Assembly: GCA_964521865.1 (NCBI GenBank)
Contig: CAZFTJ010000023.1
Span: 1 to 64,000, forward strand
Direction of reading: 5' to 3'
Origin: CAYSRJ01 sp964521865
Lineage (GTDB): Bacteria > Spirochaetota > B62-G9 > DRHN01
Length of the DNA stretch: 64,000 nucleotides
Shown here: piece after piece, positions 59,656 to 64,000 of the stretch
How the letters are laid out: the number at the start of each line of letters is the position of its first letter
How positions within the stretch are numbered: position 1 is the first letter of the stretch
Notes under the pieces: generated by a model
What the model was told of the DNA's origin: nothing
What the model saw: only the letters and a program-made list of their open reading frames with translations
Databases searched by the model: none
Position numbers and translations under genes: made by a program

Positions 59656-60198
59656 ATGGTACCACGTTTAAAAGAAAAGTATAAAAACGAGATTGTTGAA
59701 AAAATAAAAAAGGACTTTAACTACAAAAACGTAATGCAGGTGCCGCGGCTTGATAAAATCGTTCTCAATATGGGGATGGGTGAGGCAATTGACAACAAGA
59801 AACTGCTTGAATCCGCGGTTGAGGAGATGGCTCTTATAAGCGGGCAAAAGCCGGTTCGGAGCAAGGCGAAAAAATCGGTTGCATCTTTTAAGGTACGCAA
59901 AGGCATGGAAATCGGATGCAAGGTAACCCTTCGCGACAACAGAATGTACGAGTTTCTGGACCGGTTTATTAATATTGCATTGCCGAGAGTGAGGGATTTC
60001 AGGGGAGTCTCGAAGGACTCGTTTGACGGACGCGGTAATTTTGCCGTCGGTATAAAAGAGCAGATTATTTTTCCTGAAATTGATTACGACAAAGTTGAAC
60101 AAATACATGGTATGGATATTGTTATCTGTACAACGGCAAAAACGGATGAAGAGGCCAAGAGGCTTCTCGAATATTTTGGAATGCCGTACAGCAAGTAG
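59656..60198 (+). CDS. rplE: 50S ribosomal protein L5
   Basis: The ATG at 59656 gives 180 residues starting MVPRLKEKYKNEIVEKIKKD, the usual L5 opening; GGAG lies nine bases upstream. The open frame from 59593 adds a non-conserved leader. NMGMGEAIDNKKLLESAVEE and FDGRGNFAVGIKEQIIFPEI are conserved L5 blocks. It binds 5S rRNA. Confidence 0.94.
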   Translation: MVPRLKEKYKNEIVEKIKKDFNYKNVMQVPRLDKIVLNMGMGEAIDNKKLLESAVEEMALISGQKPVRSKAKKSVASFKVRKGMEIGCKVTLRDNRMYEFLDRFINIALPRVRDFRGVSKDSFDGRGNFAVGIKEQIIFPEIDYDKVEQIHGMDIVICTTAKTDEEAKRLLEYFGMPYSK

Positions 60199-60206
60199 GA
60201 GGTGGT

Positions 60207-60392
60207 ATGGCGAAAAAATCTCTTATTGCGAAAGCAAAGCGGCCTCAGAAGTATAAGACGAGGCACTACAACAGATGTAAAATATGCGGACGACCGAGAG
60301 GGTACCTGAGAAAGTTTGAGATGTGCAGAATTTGCTTTCGTGAGCTGGCCAGTGAGGGGATGATTCCCGGGGTAACGAAATCAAGCTGGTAG
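60207..60392 (+). CDS. rpsN: 30S ribosomal protein S14, zinc-binding form
   Basis: This 61-residue short S14 has the zinc module CKICGRPRGYLRKFEMCRIC and ends ASEGMIPGVTKSSW. The four-Cys (type Z) form is used by Gram-positives, Thermus and several other phyla. An AGGAGGTG site precedes the ATG. Confidence 0.97.
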   Translation: MAKKSLIAKAKRPQKYKTRHYNRCKICGRPRGYLRKFEMCRICFRELASEGMIPGVTKSSW

Positions 60393-60450
60393 ATGTGCTC
60401 CTGCAGCATTTGCTGCATACACGATTTAAAACTTTAAAGAGGGTGATACT

Positions 60451-60849
60451 GTGAGTCAATCTGATCCAATTGCAGATATGTTGACGGTCATAAGAAATGC
60501 GAATATGATCAAACAGGAGAAAGTCGACATTCCTGCAAGCAAATTAAAGATGGAAATCATAAAGATATTCAAGAATGAGGGATTTATTAAGAATTTCAAG
60601 CTCATTGAAGACAACAGAAAATCGTATATACGGGTTTACCTGAAATACACACCGAACGGTGAATGCGTCATTCATAATCTCAAACGCGTATCAAAACCGG
60701 GGCTGAGAATTTACAGAAGAAATCGCGAAATTCCGCGCATATTCAACGGATACGGTACATCCATTATATCGACATCGAAGGGTGTTCTGACCGACAAGAA
60801 GGCGCGAGAGCAAAACGTCGGCGGCGAGGTTCTCTGTTTTATATGGTAG
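60451..60849 (+). CDS. rpsH: 30S ribosomal protein S8
   Basis: This 132-residue protein, from a GTG start with AGAGGGTG upstream, opens SQSDPIADMLTVIRNANMIK and ends KGVLTDKKAREQNVGGEVLC before FIW. VSKPGLRIYRRNREIPRIFN is the conserved middle. S8 binds 16S rRNA and represses the spc operon in several bacteria. Confidence 0.97.
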   Translation: MSQSDPIADMLTVIRNANMIKQEKVDIPASKLKMEIIKIFKNEGFIKNFKLIEDNRKSYIRVYLKYTPNGECVIHNLKRVSKPGLRIYRRNREIPRIFNGYGTSIISTSKGVLTDKKAREQNVGGEVLCFIW

Positions 60850-60902
60850 ACGGTTGATGCGCAGGGAAGATGCAAAAATATAGGATTTAAAGAGGATCAG
60901 AG

Positions 60903-61436
60903 ATGTCCAGAATCGGCAAGGCTTCTATAAAACTGCCCGGGAATGTAACGTTTGCACGGGAAAATACCAGGGTGATAGTTACAGGCCCGAATGGAAAACT
61001 CGAGATGGACATACCGTTTAAAGGCAGAATTGAAGTAAAGGACAATTTGATTACAATTACTCCTGAGAATAACGATGCACGGGCTTTTCACGGCCTTACC
61101 CGGTCACTCATTAACAACATGGTTATAGGTGTCTCGAAAGGGTTCAGTAAGAGTCTGAAGATAATCGGCGTCGGGTACAAGGCGCAGATGCAGGGGGAGA
61201 ATCTTGTACTCAGTGTCGGTTACTCTCAGCCGGTTAGTTATTCGATACCGGAGGGTGTTTCCGCTGAAGTGATAGAACAAAATACTATTGTCGTTAAGGG
61301 AATCGACAAACATCTTGTCGGTCAGGTTTCCGCTGAAATCAGAAAGTTCAGACCGCCAGAACCCTATAAGGGAAAGGGTATAATGTATGCAGATGAACGG
61401 GTGAGAAGAAAAGCGGGAAAGGCAGCGGTTAAATAA
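60903..61436 (+). CDS. rplF: 50S ribosomal protein L6
   Basis: This 177-residue protein opens MSRIGKASIKLPGNVTFARE. ITPENNDARAFHGLTRSLIN and the second repeat with KGIDKHLVGQVSAEIRKFRP, then PPEPYKGKGIMYADERVRRK, are clear L6 features. It is close to the factor-binding site. Confidence 0.97.
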   Translation: MSRIGKASIKLPGNVTFARENTRVIVTGPNGKLEMDIPFKGRIEVKDNLITITPENNDARAFHGLTRSLINNMVIGVSKGFSKSLKIIGVGYKAQMQGENLVLSVGYSQPVSYSIPEGVSAEVIEQNTIVVKGIDKHLVGQVSAEIRKFRPPEPYKGKGIMYADERVRRKAGKAAVK

Positions 61437-61543
61437 TTCCGCAGTCAAGCGGCGTTCTGTTGACGGGTGAAGATAGTCTATCTGCTGCCGGCAGCAGGAA
61501 AGGTTGACGACGCAATTCGGTTGAGATAAAAGGTCGGTGAAAT

Positions 61544-61882
61544 ATGAACAAGTATGAAAGACGCCTGAGAAGGAAAAAAGGCATTCGTAAGAAGATTCAC
61601 GGTACATCCGACGTACCGAGGGTATCCGTTTATAAGAGCAATAAACATCTGTACGTGCAGGCAATCGATGACGATGCAGGGACGACGCTTCTCTTTTCTT
61701 CCGATATCGAGGGCGGTGTAAGAAACAACTGTGAAGGAGCCAGGAGCGTCGGGATGCAGGTTGCCCAGAAGATGAAGAAAAAGAAGATAACGCAGGTGGT
61801 TTTCGACAGGAACGGTAACATCTATCACGGTGTGGTAAAATCGATTGCCGAAGGTATTAGAGAAGGCGGGGTCAAGTTGTAG
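61544..61882 (+). CDS. rplR: 50S ribosomal protein L18
   Basis: This 112-residue protein is slightly short (usual 115-120). RLRRKKGIRKKIHGTSDVPR, VSVYKSNKHLYVQAIDDDAG and VVFDRNGNIYHGVVKSIAEG show the L18 fold. It binds 5S rRNA. The 107-base gap before it (61437-61543) carries a hairpin-like CCGCAGTCAAGCGGCGTTCTG stretch resembling the dispersed repeat core, too short to be sure. Confidence 0.95.
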   Translation: MNKYERRLRRKKGIRKKIHGTSDVPRVSVYKSNKHLYVQAIDDDAGTTLLFSSDIEGGVRNNCEGARSVGMQVAQKMKKKKITQVVFDRNGNIYHGVVKSIAEGIREGGVKL

Positions 61883-61987
61883 GGTGTTCGGCCCGGTTGC
61901 CGTGTTTGCCCGGACCGATGCCGGATCTGAAAGAGAAGACCGGTATGCTGTATATGATTTTGACTCCAGATGAGAGAGGAGCCGACG

Positions 61988-62494
61988 TTGGCAGACATCA
62001 TGAATGAGACAAATGAGGAGCAGCTTGCTGAAAAGCTGGTAAAGCTCAACAGGGTAGCCAAGGTGGTTAAAGGGGGGAGACGGTTCAGTTTCAGTGCGCT
62101 GATGGTTGTCGGCGATAAAAATGGACATGTAGGCATAGGATTCGGAAAGGCAAATGAGGTGTCCGAGGCCATCAGAAAGGGAGTTGAGAAAGCAAAGAAA
62201 AATATCGTCATGATCAACTTGAAGGGGAATACAATTCCTCATGAGGTGGAGGGCAAATTCAAAAGCGGCAAAGTGATTCTGAAACCCGCTTCACCCGGTA
62301 CCGGGATTATTGCGGGCGGGCCTGTCCGTGCAGTAGTCGAGCTGACCGGCATCAAGGATATACTGACGAAGTCTCTCGGGACTTCGAACGCTCTCAACAT
62401 TGTCAAGGCCACCATGGAAGGGCTTTCAAAGCTCATGAGCCTCGATCACATACTCGAAATGAGAGGAAAAACGGCAAAGGAACTTTTTGGCTGA
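61988..62494 (+). CDS. rpsE: 30S ribosomal protein S5
   Basis: The TTG at 61988, with AGAGGA seven bases upstream, gives 168 residues; an ATG at 61970 without a good site would give 174. The double-stranded RNA-binding domain is RVAKVVKGGRRFSFSALMVV and GHVGIGFGKANEVSEAIRKG, followed by PASPGTGIIAGGPVRAVVEL. S5 acts in mRNA unwinding and accuracy. Confidence 0.95.
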   Translation: MADIMNETNEEQLAEKLVKLNRVAKVVKGGRRFSFSALMVVGDKNGHVGIGFGKANEVSEAIRKGVEKAKKNIVMINLKGNTIPHEVEGKFKSGKVILKPASPGTGIIAGGPVRAVVELTGIKDILTKSLGTSNALNIVKATMEGLSKLMSLDHILEMRGKTAKELFG

Positions 62495-62506
62495 TTGGAA
62501 GGTGTA

Positions 62507-62692
62507 ATGGATATGTTGAGGATAACGCTGATTAAAAGCATTATTGGAAAACCGGAGAAACAACGGAGGGTTGTCCGGGCTCTCGGTCTTCGAAAGAGAA
62601 ACTCTGTTGTGGAACATGAACAGAGTCCGGCTATAGAGGGTATGATAGCGAAAGTATCGCATATGCTTGAAGTTGAGAGGGTGAAGAAATGA
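62507..62692 (+). CDS. rpmD: 50S ribosomal protein L30
   Basis: From the ATG at 62507 (AAGG upstream) the protein has 61 residues: MDMLRITLIKSIIGKPEKQR, VVRALGLRKRNSVVEHEQSP and GMIAKVSHMLEVERV. This is the normal L30 length. It overlaps the start of rplO by four bases (ATGA), indicating coupled translation. Confidence 0.94.
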   Translation: MDMLRITLIKSIIGKPEKQRRVVRALGLRKRNSVVEHEQSPAIEGMIAKVSHMLEVERVKK

Positions 62693-63126
62693 GTATACGT
62701 CCCCCTGTCGGATCGTCGCGAAAGAGGAAGATAGTGGGAAGGGGCCGGGGTTCGGGAAACGGCTGTACCGCAGGACGCGGTAATAACGGGCAGAAGTCGC
62801 GATCAGGCTTCAGCCGCCAGATTGGTTTCGAGGGCGGGCAGATGCCGCTGGTTAGACGGATTCCAAAGAGAGGATTCAACAATACGAAGTTTGAAAAAGC
62901 CTATCAGGCGGTAAACATACAGGATCTGAATAGATTCAATGATGGTGATGAAGTGGGATACGACGCCCTTTTAAAAATGGGACTGATTAATAAAAAAGCC
63001 CGATTCGTCAAGCTGCTTGCGAAAGGGGAATTGAAAAAAAAGCTTCATATCCGGGTGCACAGGGCATCCGCCGCGGCAAAGGAGGCTGTGGAGAAGGCGG
63101 GCGGTTCGCTGGATATAATCGCATAG
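62689..63126 (+). CDS. rplO: 50S ribosomal protein L15
   Basis: This 145-residue protein has the Gly/Arg-rich start RKIVGRGRGSGNGCTAGRGN and NGQKSRSGFSRQIGFEGGQM, then PLVRRIPKRGFNN. The C-terminal HRASAAAKEAVEKAGGSLDI is standard. L15 is a late-assembly organiser of the large subunit. It is followed by a 209-base gap before secY. Confidence 0.96.
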   Translation: MSIRPPVGSSRKRKIVGRGRGSGNGCTAGRGNNGQKSRSGFSRQIGFEGGQMPLVRRIPKRGFNNTKFEKAYQAVNIQDLNRFNDGDEVGYDALLKMGLINKKARFVKLLAKGELKKKLHIRVHRASAAAKEAVEKAGGSLDIIA

Positions 63127-63289
63127 AAGGGGATGAACAAAGGACCGCATATGATTTTGTCCGGTACAAGTCTGGTATTTAAAACCGGTATGTACGAATG
63201 ATGACGTTCTTTTACTTTTCCATGGCTGTTTGAGCGCGGGGAAATTAAGGTTAAAACCATCAGGCAGGTGATAAACGAATATTTTAAGA

Positions 63290-63318
63290 TTGACACGTTC
63301 ACCTACCTATTTTTATTT
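63290..63318 (+). promoter_or_regulatory. Possible promoter directly before secY
   Basis: TTGACA and TTATTT are 17 bases apart and end 17 bases before the secY ATG. The consensus -35 and the unusual 209-base gap after rplO suggest secY may be transcribed partly on its own. Confidence 0.45.
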
Positions 63319-63335
63319 CATCCTAAGGGAACGGT

Positions 63336-64000
63336 ATGGCGGCGCAGAGCAATATTGTTGTTAATATATTTAAAATTCCCGAGCTGAGAAGAAGGGTTCT
63401 TTTTACCCTTATGATGCTCGTTATTATTCGCATCGGAGCGTATATACCTGTTCCGGGTGTCGACGCTGTCGCTCTGCAGAAGCTTTTTACGCAAACAGGG
63501 GGCGGTCTGCTTGGTTTTCTCGATCTCTTTGCGGGAGGCGCATTGAGAAGATTCACACTCTTTGCGCTCGGAATAATGCCCTATATCTCCACCTCTATTA
63601 TACTTCAGCTTCTGACCGTTGTGGTGCCCGTGCTCGAACGTCTTTCCAAGGAGGGGGAGAGCGGCCGTAAAAAAATACAGCAGATTACCCGATTCGGAAC
63701 GGTCGTCATCAGCGCAATTCAGGCATACGCGCTTACCGTATTTATGAAGTCACAACCCGATGTGATTGTCAACCCCGGTATAGGTTTCACCATAAACGCT
63801 ATTGTTGCAATCACGGCGGGAACGCTCTTTCTCATGTGGGTCGGCGAACAGATTACCGAAAGGGGCATCGGAAACGGTATATCCCTTATAATTTTTATCG
63901 GTATTGTTGCAAGAATACCGGTTGCGTTCAAACAGGTGTATGATCAGTTAAAGGTCGGTGAATTGAACCCGGTTGTGCTCATTGCGTCATTCGGAATATT
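63336..64000 (+). CDS. secY: Preprotein translocase subunit SecY, partial
   Basis: The frame is open from the ATG at 63336 to the window edge (about 221 codons, roughly half of SecY). It opens MAAQSNIVVNIFKIPELRRR and has LFTLMMLVIIRIGAYIPVPG, the plug region, GALRRFTLFALGIMPYISTS in the second membrane segment and GEQITERGIGNGISLIIF. SecY forms the channel for exported and membrane proteins with SecE. It is in its usual place after rplO. Confidence 0.96.
   Translation, partial: MAAQSNIVVNIFKIPELRRRVLFTLMMLVIIRIGAYIPVPGVDAVALQKLFTQTGGGLLGFLDLFAGGALRRFTLFALGIMPYISTSIILQLLTVVVPVLERLSKEGESGRKKIQQITRFGTVVISAIQAYALTVFMKSQPDVIVNPGIGFTINAIVAITAGTLFLMWVGEQITERGIGNGISLIIFIGIVARIPVAFKQVYDQLKVGELNPVVLIASFGI

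Noticed and set aside
1..64000. CRISPR array, prophage or rRNA operon
   Set aside because: No regularly spaced direct repeats, phage structural genes or rRNA sequence were seen on reading the window.

Overview
The window looks like a chromosomal segment of a spirochaete or close relative. RpoB has Asn at the position of E. coli Ser531 (Asn485 here), the residue linked to natural rifampicin resistance in spirochaetes. The sugar-binding protein has a Gly-rich post-signal region (FAGGGGKE) common in that group. A response regulator, a free-standing adenylate-cyclase-type tail and a bactofilin fit the same picture. The taxonomic call is an inference.

Layout. (1) 1-4.8 kb is visibly A+T-richer and rearranged. 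It holds a minus-strand unit (MFS transporter, PadR regulator, CDF metal efflux protein cut by the window edge), an ISL3-type insertion sequence, a wrecked sulfide:quinone oxidoreductase and a truncated nifS. (2) 4.8-30 kb is a large catabolic island. It encodes a RuBisCO-like protein, E2/E1alpha/E1beta of a 2-oxoacid (or acetoin) dehydrogenase type complex, three UroD-family methyltransferase-like proteins (one fused to a corrinoid domain), a ribose-type ABC importer with two permeases, a free corrinoid protein, a non-pyrrolysine MttB homologue, a rhamnose-mutarotase family protein, an SGNH hydrolase, two zinc-type dehydrogenases, an allulose-6-phosphate/ribulose-phosphate 3-epimerase, a degenerate sigma-54-type regulator and a corrinoid reductive activator. 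(3) 30-37 kb is housekeeping: tatA with a long Gln/Pro tail, uvrC, rpsT, an HU/IHF protein, lnt, a response regulator, a small TPR protein and a bactofilin. (4) 37-64 kb is the tRNA-Thr, rpmG, tRNA-Trp, secE, nusG, rplKAJL, rpoBC, rpsLG, fusA, tuf and S10-spc superoperon, running to secY at the right edge. Its notable defect is that rplC (L3) is absent from its place between rpsJ and rplD.

How the island may work (inference): an O-methylated, perhaps acylated, sugar or related polyol is imported by the RbsABC-type system, de-esterified by the SGNH protein and anomerised by the RhaM-like protein. Its methyl group is passed through MttB/UroD proteins and corrinoid proteins kept active by the ASKHA-type reductase. 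The carbon skeleton is oxidised by the dehydrogenases, and the RuBisCO-like protein, epimerase and E1/E2 complex carry out late C-C bond chemistry. I know of no described pathway combining a RuBisCO-like protein with a corrinoid methyltransferase set and a sugar importer.

A dispersed family of intergenic hairpin repeats (core TGCCGCC..GGCGGCATGTT) appears in both orientations in at least four clear and several weaker places from about 10.7 to 50.6 kb.
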